Below, one piece after another: positions 7,056-15,150 of a stretch of 20,681 nt of DNA. How positions within the stretch are numbered: the stretch's first letter is position 1; each line of letters starts with the position of its first letter. Source of the DNA: JBIIJL01 sp044233795 (GTDB lineage: Bacteria; Pseudomonadota; Gammaproteobacteria; Legionellales; Legionellaceae); the NCBI GenBank assembly GCA_044233795.1, contig JBIIJL010000035.1:1-20681 (forward strand), in the 5' to 3' direction. The notes under the pieces are model-generated. The model was given only the letters and a program-made list of their open reading frames with translations. It had not been told where the DNA came from and did no database searches. Both the position numbers and the translations under genes were made by a program.

Positions 7056-7562
7056 CTAATGTAAAAATACGAGTTTGTAACCTGAAATGAAGATAAATGC
7101 GAGGTTCAATATGAACCAAAGCCAGGCGATGCGCTTTCCCTGGCAGATAAGATACATAGCAAATATTGCGATAGCAAAGCTTCCAAAAAAAAACAGCAAT
7201 TGGTTAACATAGGCAAAACCTATCGATAGCAGTGCAATACCCACAATCCCAATAAAATAATATATATTTTGTAGCTGTGAACTTAAGACGTAGTAGGTTA
7301 GCAATTGTGCACATAGCAAAATGGGAAGATAAATTTGCAGCATAGGACCCAACCCTAAAAAAATAGTGCCATGCCCGGCGAGAAGAATGATTTCAAGCGC
7401 TATAAAATAGGTTAATTGGAAGTAAAGGGCTGTTAATAACATTAACCCTGCGCCAATAGAATAGTAAGGCTCAGATGGCGCTTGAACTGCTCCAAAGAAG
7501 ACGATAAAAGCCCCAAGGATACCTGCTATAATATACAATAGTTCTTGTGCTTTTAATTGCAT
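7056..7562 (-). CDS. Small polytopic membrane protein, unknown function
   Basis: I do not recognise this family. The protein is about 168 residues from ATG 7562 and almost entirely hydrophobic, with six or seven likely spans and few charges; the short polar turns are around QAPSEPYYS and CQGKRIAW. It has no catalytic motif I can name. An in-frame GTG at 7571 would overlap the preceding stop as GTGA. The ATG is preferred because GGTGA lies about 6 nt upstream of it, while the GTG has no ribosome site. It lies between the EnhB-like gene and the thioredoxin-like gene in a tightly packed unit, so an envelope role is possible but not shown. Confidence 0.7.
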   Translation of the reverse strand: MQLKAQELLYIIAGILGAFIVFFGAVQAPSEPYYSIGAGLMLLTALYFQLTYFIALEIILLAGHGTIFLGLGPMLQIYLPILLCAQLLTYYVLSSQLQNIYYFIGIVGIALLSIGFAYVNQLLFFFGSFAIAIFAMYLICQGKRIAWLWFILNLAFIFISGYKLVFLH

Positions 7563-7567
7563 TAAAT

Positions 7568-8062
7568 TCACCAGTGAAGGAAGATACCTTTTGCAGCTGC
7601 ATCATGTATAACCTGTCCTTGCTCTTTATTTGTTGACACCCAGTAGCTACCCATATTACTCAAGGCAAACTTGACGCGGGGGTACTGACAAACATCCAAT
7701 ACATCACTGCAATTGATAATGTTTATAGTATCCCCTTGTTGAGTGTAACACTTAAAATGCTGGCTCCGAACGTCAGAAGCAAAAGCCGCCCAACGACCTT
7801 GATCAAGCTTGCTATGTAGTTTAGGGCTCATTTGCTCACTATTGGCCTCATAAAGTTCTAATTCAATAGCTTCTCTTGAATTGTTTTCAATCAGAAATAG
7901 TGAGGGGGTGCCCTTTTCGTTGAGGGTGAGAAAGTTCTGCTGATATCCATAGCCACTCACTTCGCAACCTCTAGGGAAAGTAGAAGCTGATGAGATGTTC
8001 ACAATAAAGAATGTAAAGTAGGTCATGAAAACTAGAGAACTGTTTTTAGAAAAGAAATTCAT
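7568..8062 (-). CDS. Exported four-cysteine protein, possibly EnhB-like
   Basis: This is a 164-residue secreted or periplasmic protein. A signal peptide is clear (residues 1-27, MNFFSKNSS then a hydrophobic run ending in SSAS). The mature part has four Cys (C33 in RGCEVSGYGY, one in FKCYTQQ, one in INCSDV, one in DVCQYPRVKF), suggesting two disulfides. A strongly patterned end, PRVKFALSNMGSYWVSTNK, runs to the terminal GIFLHW. The pattern reminds me of the Legionella 'enhanced entry' EnhB family, but this is from memory and needs a search. Start 8062 is chosen over an in-frame ATG at 8113 because it places the signal peptide at the N-terminus; GGA lies about 7 nt upstream. It follows pcs by 57 nt. 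Confidence 0.7.
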   Translation of the reverse strand: MNFFSKNSSLVFMTYFTFFIVNISSASTFPRGCEVSGYGYQQNFLTLNEKGTPSLFLIENNSREAIELELYEANSEQMSPKLHSKLDQGRWAAFASDVRSQHFKCYTQQGDTINIINCSDVLDVCQYPRVKFALSNMGSYWVSTNKEQGQVIHDAAAKGIFLHW

Positions 8063-8119
8063 CATATCATCCAATAAATTACAGGAAACAAGGGCATTAG
8101 TGTATATTATCAAACCTCA

Positions 8120-8884
8120 TTAGTCTTTAATTGCGTGTAATTTAGCCATAATTAGTGGTGAGCAAGTTCGGTAAAAACTAATGAATAAATACAACAGAAC
8201 GTAGCCAAAGGAGATACTAAGCCATAACGGTTCTTTTTCAGGAAAGCGCAATAAAATTAGGATGGAGCTGAATCCATAGAGTGCAGAACAACAATGCATT
8301 AGTATTTTAAGGTGCTTAGAATTGGTCAGATAATCTATTCTAGATGGATAAACATACTTGATGGGGACAAAGATTAAAACACAGAGAATCATGAGTATTA
8401 CCGCATTGACAGTCATCGACGTGCTAAAAATGTACATATAGAACACAGCAAAATTCCAGTAGCAGGGAAAACCTTTAAAAAAATGATCAGGTGTTTTTGC
8501 ATCAGTTTGGCAAAATTGGTAAGAGGATGTGATACTAATACCAATAATAACCCAGATAGCAAGGGAAGTTGGCAACATGTCTTGTTTTACAACGAGAAAA
8601 AAACATGGTGTTACAACATAATTCAAAAAATCAACAATATTGTCTAGTAGTGCGCCATCTATCGTAGGGGTGTATTTCTCTACTTTTACCATACGAGCAA
8701 GTGTCCCGTCCAATGCGTCAATTGCTACTGTAGCACCCATCAGCCATAGCGCGTGGGTAAATTTATGGTGGTAAATTTGCATCAATGTCAGCACACCGAT
8801 GAAAGTGGCGCTTGCAGTAAAGGCATGTACGCCCCAAGCCAAGATATAATTAATGAGCGGATGTCCGTTTGTTTTGTAGGTCAT
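8120..8884 (-). CDS. pcs: Phosphatidylcholine synthase
   Basis: Pcs condenses CDP-diacylglycerol with choline to make phosphatidylcholine in the inner membrane; the choline normally comes from the host. The 254-residue protein has about eight hydrophobic spans. Its CDP-alcohol phosphotransferase motif reads D59-G60-x2-A63-R64-x12-G77-x3-D81-x3-D85. The 12-residue gap between AR and G is the variant typical of Pcs; PgsA/PssA-type enzymes have 8. The N-terminal HPLINYILAWGVHAFTASA is also Pcs-like. ATG 8884 is chosen over an in-frame ATG at 8932 because AGGA sits 6 nt before it and the family starts near this point. It is the first gene of a minus-strand unit with the EnhB-like, membrane and thioredoxin-like genes. 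Confidence 0.93.
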   Translation of the reverse strand: MTYKTNGHPLINYILAWGVHAFTASATFIGVLTLMQIYHHKFTHALWLMGATVAIDALDGTLARMVKVEKYTPTIDGALLDNIVDFLNYVVTPCFFLVVKQDMLPTSLAIWVIIGISITSSYQFCQTDAKTPDHFFKGFPCYWNFAVFYMYIFSTSMTVNAVILMILCVLIFVPIKYVYPSRIDYLTNSKHLKILMHCCSALYGFSSILILLRFPEKEPLWLSISFGYVLLYLFISFYRTCSPLIMAKLHAIKD

Positions 8885-8962
8885 TGTTTGTCCTAAATCA
8901 GAAATGGATTGAATATTTGCGCATCTTGGCACAGGGAATCACGCCCCACGAGCTGCTATGAA

Positions 8963-8992
8963 ATAGTAACAGTAGTGGTGGTGCGTTGACAA
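8963..8992 (-). promoter_or_regulatory. Possible promoter of the pcs unit
   Basis: On the minus strand, TTGTCA (8992-8987), an 18-nt spacer and TACTAT (8968-8963) would start transcription near 8956, about 70 nt before the pcs ATG. The match is moderate and was assigned by eye. Confidence 0.35.
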
Positions 8993-9116
8993 TTGATCCT
9001 TGGTAATTGTGCCTGCTTGTGTATGTCAAATGCTCTGTTGCTGGGAGTGGTCTTGCATATCGGTTCTTATGCATTATCGACGATATTGACTTGCCATCTT
9101 ATCCTACGCTAGCCAA

Positions 9117-9130
9117 ATCATTATAATGAT
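9117..9130. repeat. Perfect 14-bp palindrome ATCATTA/TAATGAT
   Basis: This perfect inverted repeat has no loop, is AT-rich, and includes a TATAAT (9122-9127) about 50 nt before the aldehyde dehydrogenase remnant. It could be a former -10 region with an overlapping operator; no good -35 is seen at 16-18 nt spacing. Confidence 0.35.
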
Positions 9131-9178
9131 GGGAAGATGTGATATGGAAATTCTTCTCTATTTGTGTGAGGTTATAGG

Positions 9179-9546
9179 ATGCAAACTCATCGAATTAATC
9201 CTGCAACAGAGGAATTATTTGAGAGTTTAGATTGCGATACAACAGAGATTGCTGCTGATCTTATTGTTAAAGGTCAAGATGGATATATCCACTGGCGCAA
9301 TCTCAAGCTTGGTAAAATAAGTCAGTTGATGTTAGCTATGGCTAATATTTTGCGTAAAAATGCTTATCAATCAATTGGAATTTAAAAACTTGAAGTTGGT
9401 TCATGCTTCGAAAATGATTTTGTTGCTTCTGATCCGTATTATCCCTTGGTGGGATTTAAGGTTCAGGTTTTGGTAAGGAATTAGCTCGAGAGGGTAAATT
9501 AGAGTTTGTAAATACGAAAACAGTTGTTATGACTAAGTACAGATGA
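9179..9546 (+). pseudogene. Broken aldehyde dehydrogenase (succinate-semialdehyde dehydrogenase type)
   Basis: An intact ribosome site (GAGG, 7 nt before ATG 9179) leads into a 68-residue frame that matches ALDH N-termini: INPATEELFESLDCDTTE, then WRNLKLGKISQLMLAMANILRKNA. It stops at 9383-9385. In the same frame, from 9392, EVGSCFENDFVASDPYYPLVGFK matches the ALDH C-terminal region (usually G-x-x-F-x-N-x-F-V-x-S-D-P-x-x-P-F-G-G). After a frameshift near 9461 the frame 9463-9546 gives SGFGKELAREGKLEFVNTKTVVM, the terminal ALDH block. The middle of the enzyme, including the NAD site and catalytic Cys/Glu, is missing. The gene has therefore suffered a large internal deletion (about 350 residues), a stop and a frameshift. 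The best parent is a GabD/Sad-like enzyme. Confidence 0.88.
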
Positions 9547-9644
9547 TCCAAAGTGAGCTATTGCTTAAATTCTCATCGCAAAAAGGCTTCGGTTGGGGTT
9601 ATAATTCACCTCAATTTATAAACAAGACTTGTTGGGGTTAAATC

Positions 9645-12600
9645 ATGTCTTATAAGTTTGAAGAGGGTAAAGAGAAGATCATTGACGCTGTGGTTGATAA
9701 AGTTTTGCGCGACATGTCATATGATCAAGCTCAATTATGCGCTGAATTTGTCCGTCAATTTTATGGCACAGTTGCGCCTGAAGATATTGAGGAATGGTCT
9801 GTTGAGGACTTATACGGGGCTGTAGCAAATTTTTGGGAGTTGATCCAGGAAAGAGCCCCAAATGAAATTAAAATCCGAATATATAATCCAGATTTTGAGC
9901 GACATGGCTGGCAAACGACGCATACAGTAGTCGAAGTTATTTGTGATGATATGCCATTTTTGGTTGATTCAATGAGGCTTGTTGTAAATCGTATGGGATT
10001 GGTATCTCACTTGATTATTCACATGGGAGGGGTTCATGTTATTCGTGGTAAAGAAAATGAAGTCACAGCTATTTTTCCTCGATATGATGAACTGCCTAAG
10101 GAAGCCGTAACCGAAGCACCCATTTTGATGGAAATTGATAGGCAAACGGATCCCAAAATTCTTCAAGAGCTTCACAATAATATTGAACATGTGCTTAGTG
10201 AAAATCGGGATGTTGCAGATGATTGGCTTCCAATGCGCGCACGTGTCCAAGAGATGGTGGATGAATTAGAAAATGCTTGCCCATTATTAGATGAACAAGA
10301 GCGTCAAGAATCTATAGCATTTCTCAATTGGATTGAGGACCATCACTTCACTTTTCTAGGCGTTCGTGATTATGAATTAATTCAAAAGGATAATGAAACT
10401 TATCTTCAGGCTATCCCTGGCACAGGTTATGGTTTATTAAGGCGATCATCAGAGAATAAAGAGGCACGAAAAATCTCAGCAATGGCTCCGGAAGCGCGGG
10501 CTTTGACACTCTCTACACAAATACTTGTTGTCTCTAAAACCAATACCAGAGCGAGTGTTCATCGAGATGCTTATACTGATTATATTGGTGTTAAAAGATT
10601 TAACAATAAAGGGCAGGTGATAGGCGAGCGGCGTATTATAGGGCTCTACACGTCAGCGGCTTACAATACAAATCCTAAGCACATTCCTTTTTTGCGCCAT
10701 AAAGTTGCGCTTATCATGAAAAATTCGCTACTTAATCCTCGTAGCCACGCAGGGAAGGTTTTGCTAAATATCCTTGAGACCCTCCCACGAGATGATCTAA
10801 TTCAGGGCTCAGATGATGAGTTGCTAGACATAGCGATGGGTATATTTTATATGCAAGAGCGTCGACGGATTCGAATGTTTGCGCGTATGGATGTTTATCA
10901 GCGATTCATATCATGCTTGGTATATGTTCCAAAAGAGCGGTTTAACACAGAACTTCGGCAAGCGATGCAAGCGGTCTTAGAAGCGAGCTTTAAGCCACAT
11001 GAAATAAGTTACTCAACATTGTTTTCTGAGTCAGTATTAGCAAGAATTCATTTTATGATTCGGATTGATCCCAAACAGAAATTAGTAGTAAATTTTAAAG
11101 AAGTTGAGAGGAGGCTTATCGAAGTAGGGCGTTCATGGGGGGATGATTTACAGCAGTTTTTATCTGAAGATATGGGGGAGGAGAAAGCGAACCAGGTGCT
11201 TTTGAAGTACAAAGGAGTATTCCCAGCGGTATATATGGCTAATTTCTCACCAAGAACAGCTGTTTTTGATATTAAGCACATTGAATCTCTTTCAAAAGAT
11301 AATTCGTTAGGGATGAATTTTTATCGGCCATTGGATGAGTATGCTAACCATTTTAGACTTAAAATATATCAACATGATGTTACAATTCCTCTATCAGATG
11401 TTCTACCTATTATTGAAAATCTTGGGTTACGGGCAATCAGTGAGCGTCCATATAACCTAAAATTTTCTGATGAAAAAATCGCATGGATCAATGATTTCTC
11501 CTTGCACTATACCCATGATATTAAATTTGAAATTGATGAAATTCGCGATTTATTTCAAAATGCATTTACTAAAGTTTGGTTTTCAGAAGCTGAGAATGAT
11601 GGATTTAATCAATTGGTTTTAGCTGCGGGCTTAGATTGGCGACAAGTGTCAGTGTTAAGAACATATGCCAAATATTTTAAGCAGGTAGGTTTCACGTTAA
11701 GCCAGGATTATATCGAAACATCATTGAATCATAATCCTATTATTGCTAAAAAAATTGTTGCCTTATTTGAGCACCGCTTTAAACCAAATCTGAAGGCCAA
11801 ACGTGAGGAACGATTTAATACTCTATTGCAAGAGATCTTGTCAGATCTAAAGCATGTATCTAATCTTGATGAGGACAAGATTATACGTCAATATATCGAA
11901 GCGATATCTGCAACATTACGGACCAATTATTACCAATTGGATAGTAATGGAAATCAAAAAAACTATATCTCAATTAAGCTAAGCACCAAATTGATTTCTG
12001 CGGCCCCACGTCCTTATCCAATGTATGAGATTTTTGTTTATGCACCAACATTTGAGGGGGTGCATTTGCGTTGTGGAAAAGTTGCCCGAGGCGGTATTCG
12101 TTGGTCAGATCGCAAAGAAGATTTTCGTACAGAAGTTCTAGGCCTCATGAAAGCGCAAAATGTTAAAAATGCTGTAATTGTTCCTTCTGGAGCAAAAGGC
12201 GGTTTTATTGCCAAGAAACTACCGATTAATGGGAGTCGTGAAGAGATTCTTGCAGAAGGTATCCGTTCTTATCAGGGCTTTATTCGTGGATTATTGGATA
12301 TTACTGATAACTATCGAGATGGTGTGGTTGTTAAACCGCAAGATGTGGTTTGCTATGATGAAGATGATATTTACTTGGTTGTTGCGGCAGATAAGGGTAC
12401 AGCAACTTTTTCAGACATAGCGAATCAAATTTCAATTGAATATGAGTTTTGGCTTGGCGATGCATTTGCTTCAGGGGGCTCTGTAGGATATGACCATAAA
12501 AAAATGGGCATTACCGCAAGAGGTGCCTGGGAATCAGTTAAGCGACATTTTTATGAAATGAAAATTGATATCAACACGACTGATTTTACTGTGGTAGGTA

Positions 12601-14525
12601 TTGGTGATATGGCGGGGGATGTATTTGGAAATGGGATGTTGCTGTCTGAACATATCAAATTGATAGCAGCATTTAATCATATGCACATTTTTGTTGATCC
12701 ATCTCCATGCCCAATAACAAGTTTTGCAGAGCGAAGACGATTGTTCGATTTGCCGCGGTCAACCTGGGCCGATTACGACTCAAAATTAATTTCTAAAGGT
12801 GGGGGTGTTTTTCTGCGTAGCGCTAAATCCATTACCGTAACCAAAGAGATGAAGCATGTTTTTGGCCTTAAGCAGTCTGAGATTGAGCCCAATGAACTTA
12901 TCCGAAGTATTTTAATGGCAAAATATGATCTTCTTTGGAGTGCAGGTATTGGCACATTTGTTAAAGCATGCTCTGAAAATAATTTAAGTGTTGGTGACCG
13001 AACGAATGACGCTATACGTATTAATGCAACACAATTGCGCTGTAAAACTGTGGGTGAGGGCGGTAATCTAGGAATGACACAATTAGCACGCGTGGAGTAT
13101 TCTTTAGGTGGAGGTCTTGTCTATTCTGATTTTATCGATAATTCGGCTGGTGTCAGTTGTTCTGATAAAGAAGTCAATATCAAAATTCTATTGGATGGGG
13201 TCGTTGCGGCTGGTGATTTGACTGTGAAGCAACGTACTGACCTTCTTATGAAAATGACAGATGATGTTGCGAAACTTGTATTACGCGAAAATTACTTACA
13301 AACCCGTGCAATCAGTCTTGCGGCAAAGCAATCGCTTCGATCTGTGGAATTACATAGTCGTTATATTACCGAACTTGAGCGTAACGGTAAATTAGATAGG
13401 GCTCTTGAGTACCTACCAAATGACAAAGAAATTATGGAACATAAGATGGTCGGTAAAGGGTTGAGCACACCCGGTATGGCAATATTACATTGTTATAGCA
13501 AGATCATTTTGAAAGAAGCAATTCTCGCCTCAGATGTACCTGAAGATCCATATTTCAAACAGTTATTAGAGAGTGCATTCCCAACTCAACTGCAAGAGTC
13601 TTATAAAAAGCAAATGCAGCAGCATCCTCTAAAACGTGAAATTATTGCAACCAAAATTAGTAATATTATTATTAATGAAATGTCATTTAGTTTCATATAT
13701 CGGATGCAAGATGAGACAGGTGCTCCTGCCTCTGCCATTGTTAGAGCCTATATGATAACTAGAAGTGTGCTCAATATGGAGGATATCTGGGCTCAAGTTG
13801 AGGCGTTAGGGGTGGAAATTGATTCAGATCAATTAGCAGATATTATGCAGCTCTATATTCGATTGCTTCGCCGAGTTACCCGCTGGTTTCTCCGAACCCA
13901 ACGGATGAGACTTGATATCACCAAGGCTGTGAAACTATATGCTCCCGGCATCAAAGAACTGAAACAAGAGATGCCTGCAGTTTTTGGTGAAGCGCATGCT
14001 CTGCAATGTACCAGGAAGCGCGAACAGTATCTCGCCTTAGGTATTCCTCAAAATCTTGCTAATGAGCTGACTATTACGAGAGGATTGTTTGCTTCGATGG
14101 ATATTTTGGAAGTAGCGCATGAGCTTTCAATATCGATAACAAAAGCGGCTGAGGTCTATTTTTATCTTGAAGAACTTTTGGATTTATCATGGATCCGCAA
14201 CCAAATTATTATTCACACAACAGAAAATCATTGGGAAGCACTATCGAGAGAGGCGTTGAGGGATGATCTTGATTGGCAGCAACGTCAATTAACAGCAGGA
14301 ATTTTACGATTTAACGAAGAGAGACAGGATTTCAGGGTGTGTTTTGAATTATGGGCAGGCAATCATCAAGGGCTTATCGATAGATGGAGAAATGTATTAG
14401 CTAACTTGCGATCTAGTTCTGTACTTAACTACACGATGTTCTTTGTAGCGATCCGTGAGTTATTGGATTTGACCCAGACTACGATTCAAGTGACGGGGCA
14501 GTCAACACATACGCAGGAAGCTTGA
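9645..14525 (+). CDS. gdhB: NAD-specific glutamate dehydrogenase, large 180-kDa type
   Basis: This 1626-residue enzyme of the GDH-180 (L_180) class oxidatively deaminates glutamate to 2-oxoglutarate and ammonia, feeding the TCA cycle from amino acids. An N-terminal ACT-like regulatory part (about residues 90-120, VVEVICDDMPFLVDSMRLVVNRMGL) is followed by long helical regions. The catalytic core has GKVARGGIRWSDRKEDFRTEVLGL near 813-833, VIVPSGAKGGFIAKK around 845-860 and the NAD-binding VGIGDMAGDVFGNGML near 984. Length is normal for the class and no lesion is seen. GGGG (9634-9637) lies 7 nt before the ATG. The sequence TTGGGGTTA occurs both there and at 9593-9601, next to a TATAAT (9600-9605) that could be a -10 box, although its -35 is poor. 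It lies downstream of the dead aldehyde dehydrogenase. Confidence 0.97.
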   Translation: MSYKFEEGKEKIIDAVVDKVLRDMSYDQAQLCAEFVRQFYGTVAPEDIEEWSVEDLYGAVANFWELIQERAPNEIKIRIYNPDFERHGWQTTHTVVEVICDDMPFLVDSMRLVVNRMGLVSHLIIHMGGVHVIRGKENEVTAIFPRYDELPKEAVTEAPILMEIDRQTDPKILQELHNNIEHVLSENRDVADDWLPMRARVQEMVDELENACPLLDEQERQESIAFLNWIEDHHFTFLGVRDYELIQKDNETYLQAIPGTGYGLLRRSSENKEARKISAMAPEARALTLSTQILVVSKTNTRASVHRDAYTDYIGVKRFNNKGQVIGERRIIGLYTSAAYNTNPKHIPFLRHKVALIMKNSLLNPRSHAGKVLLNILETLPRDDLIQGSDDELLDIAMGIFYMQERRRIRMFARMDVYQRFISCLVYVPKERFNTELRQAMQAVLEASFKPHEISYSTLFSESVLARIHFMIRIDPKQKLVVNFKEVERRLIEVGRSWGDDLQQFLSEDMGEEKANQVLLKYKGVFPAVYMANFSPRTAVFDIKHIESLSKDNSLGMNFYRPLDEYANHFRLKIYQHDVTIPLSDVLPIIENLGLRAISERPYNLKFSDEKIAWINDFSLHYTHDIKFEIDEIRDLFQNAFTKVWFSEAENDGFNQLVLAAGLDWRQVSVLRTYAKYFKQVGFTLSQDYIETSLNHNPIIAKKIVALFEHRFKPNLKAKREERFNTLLQEILSDLKHVSNLDEDKIIRQYIEAISATLRTNYYQLDSNGNQKNYISIKLSTKLISAAPRPYPMYEIFVYAPTFEGVHLRCGKVARGGIRWSDRKEDFRTEVLGLMKAQNVKNAVIVPSGAKGGFIAKKLPINGSREEILAEGIRSYQGFIRGLLDITDNYRDGVVVKPQDVVCYDEDDIYLVVAADKGTATFSDIANQISIEYEFWLGDAFASGGSVGYDHKKMGITARGAWESVKRHFYEMKIDINTTDFTVVGIGDMAGDVFGNGMLLSEHIKLIAAFNHMHIFVDPSPCPITSFAERRRLFDLPRSTWADYDSKLISKGGGVFLRSAKSITVTKEMKHVFGLKQSEIEPNELIRSILMAKYDLLWSAGIGTFVKACSENNLSVGDRTNDAIRINATQLRCKTVGEGGNLGMTQLARVEYSLGGGLVYSDFIDNSAGVSCSDKEVNIKILLDGVVAAGDLTVKQRTDLLMKMTDDVAKLVLRENYLQTRAISLAAKQSLRSVELHSRYITELERNGKLDRALEYLPNDKEIMEHKMVGKGLSTPGMAILHCYSKIILKEAILASDVPEDPYFKQLLESAFPTQLQESYKKQMQQHPLKREIIATKISNIIINEMSFSFIYRMQDETGAPASAIVRAYMITRSVLNMEDIWAQVEALGVEIDSDQLADIMQLYIRLLRRVTRWFLRTQRMRLDITKAVKLYAPGIKELKQEMPAVFGEAHALQCTRKREQYLALGIPQNLANELTITRGLFASMDILEVAHELSISITKAAEVYFYLEELLDLSWIRNQIIIHTTENHWEALSREALRDDLDWQQRQLTAGILRFNEERQDFRVCFELWAGNHQGLIDRWRNVLANLRSSSVLNYTMFFVAIRELLDLTQTTIQVTGQSTHTQEA

Positions 14526-14527
14526 AA

Positions 14528-14551
14528 CAGATACAGATGCAGATACAGATA
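14528..14551 (+). repeat. Four tandem CAGATA hexamers
   Basis: Four consecutive 6-nt units, CAGATA, CAGATG, CAGATA and CAGATA, begin 3 nt after the gdhB stop and end about 20 nt before the ribosome site of the next gene. Copy number may vary by slippage. Confidence 0.8.
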
Positions 14552-14583
14552 CATGACTTAGGTTTATTTCAAGGAGTGAAATG

Positions 14584-15150
14584 ATGAGCATTGAAGCACC
14601 ATTGCAGTATTCTACAACAGCTAAGTTTTTTCATTGGTTAGTTGCGGTGATTGTGATTGCCATGTTATCGGGTAGTTTCTTTTTAGAGGATGTTCCTGAA
14701 GCTTTCCAATCTAATGCTTATATGTTGCATAAGTCATTTGGTTTGACAGTGTTGTTTTTGATGATTATTCGATTTATTTGGATAAATTATGCAGGGAAGC
14801 CGCGCCAACCACTTAGCATGGCTTTATGGGAGAGAGTGCTCTCTCGAGTTGTGCAATATAGTTTTTATGTATTTCTCGTTTGTATGCCATTGGTTGGTTG
14901 GATCATGTCTGTAGCAGAGGGGCGTACACCAAGTTATTTTGGATTATTCAATATGCCATTACCCATTCATGAAAATAAGCAGCTAAGCGATATCATGGCA
15001 GAGGCGCACACTGTTGTAGCTTGGATTTTGATCGTCTTATTGGTGTTGCATATACTTGGAGCATTAAAGCATGAGTACATTAATAAAGATGATGTTCTAA
15101 AGCGTATGCTACCAGGCAGAAAAATGAATGTGAATACCAGAAAAAAATAG
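14584..15150 (+). CDS. cybB: Cytochrome b561 (CybB family)
   Basis: This 188-residue di-heme inner-membrane cytochrome has four transmembrane helices (about residues 16-33, 49-69, 90-112 and 140-160). Candidate heme-b ligands are H17 in FFHWLVA, H49 in LHKSFG, H142 in AHTVVAW and H156/H163 in VLHILGALKHEYINKDD, the usual CybB pattern. These proteins pass electrons in the membrane, often between quinone and a partner redox protein, and have been linked to superoxide oxidation in E. coli. Two ATGs stand in tandem (14581 and 14584). The second is taken because AAGGAG (14571-14576) lies 7 nt before it and 4 nt before the first. It is 58 nt downstream of gdhB and may be co-transcribed. Confidence 0.93.
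   Translation: MSIEAPLQYSTTAKFFHWLVAVIVIAMLSGSFFLEDVPEAFQSNAYMLHKSFGLTVLFLMIIRFIWINYAGKPRQPLSMALWERVLSRVVQYSFYVFLVCMPLVGWIMSVAEGRTPSYFGLFNMPLPIHENKQLSDIMAEAHTVVAWILIVLLVLHILGALKHEYINKDDVLKRMLPGRKMNVNTRKK

Noticed and set aside
8986..8991. Plus-strand promoter from a consensus TTGACA
   Set aside because: No acceptable -10 box lies 15-19 nt downstream; the overlapping minus-strand arrangement fits better.
9179..9385. A genuine 68-residue small protein
   Set aside because: Its whole length matches an aldehyde dehydrogenase N-terminus, and matching C-terminal fragments follow within 180 nt, so it is a pseudogene remnant.
14528..14551. CRISPR array or mobile-element end
   Set aside because: The units are only 6 nt with no spacers and no flanking inverted repeats or cas/transposase genes; it is a simple tandem repeat.
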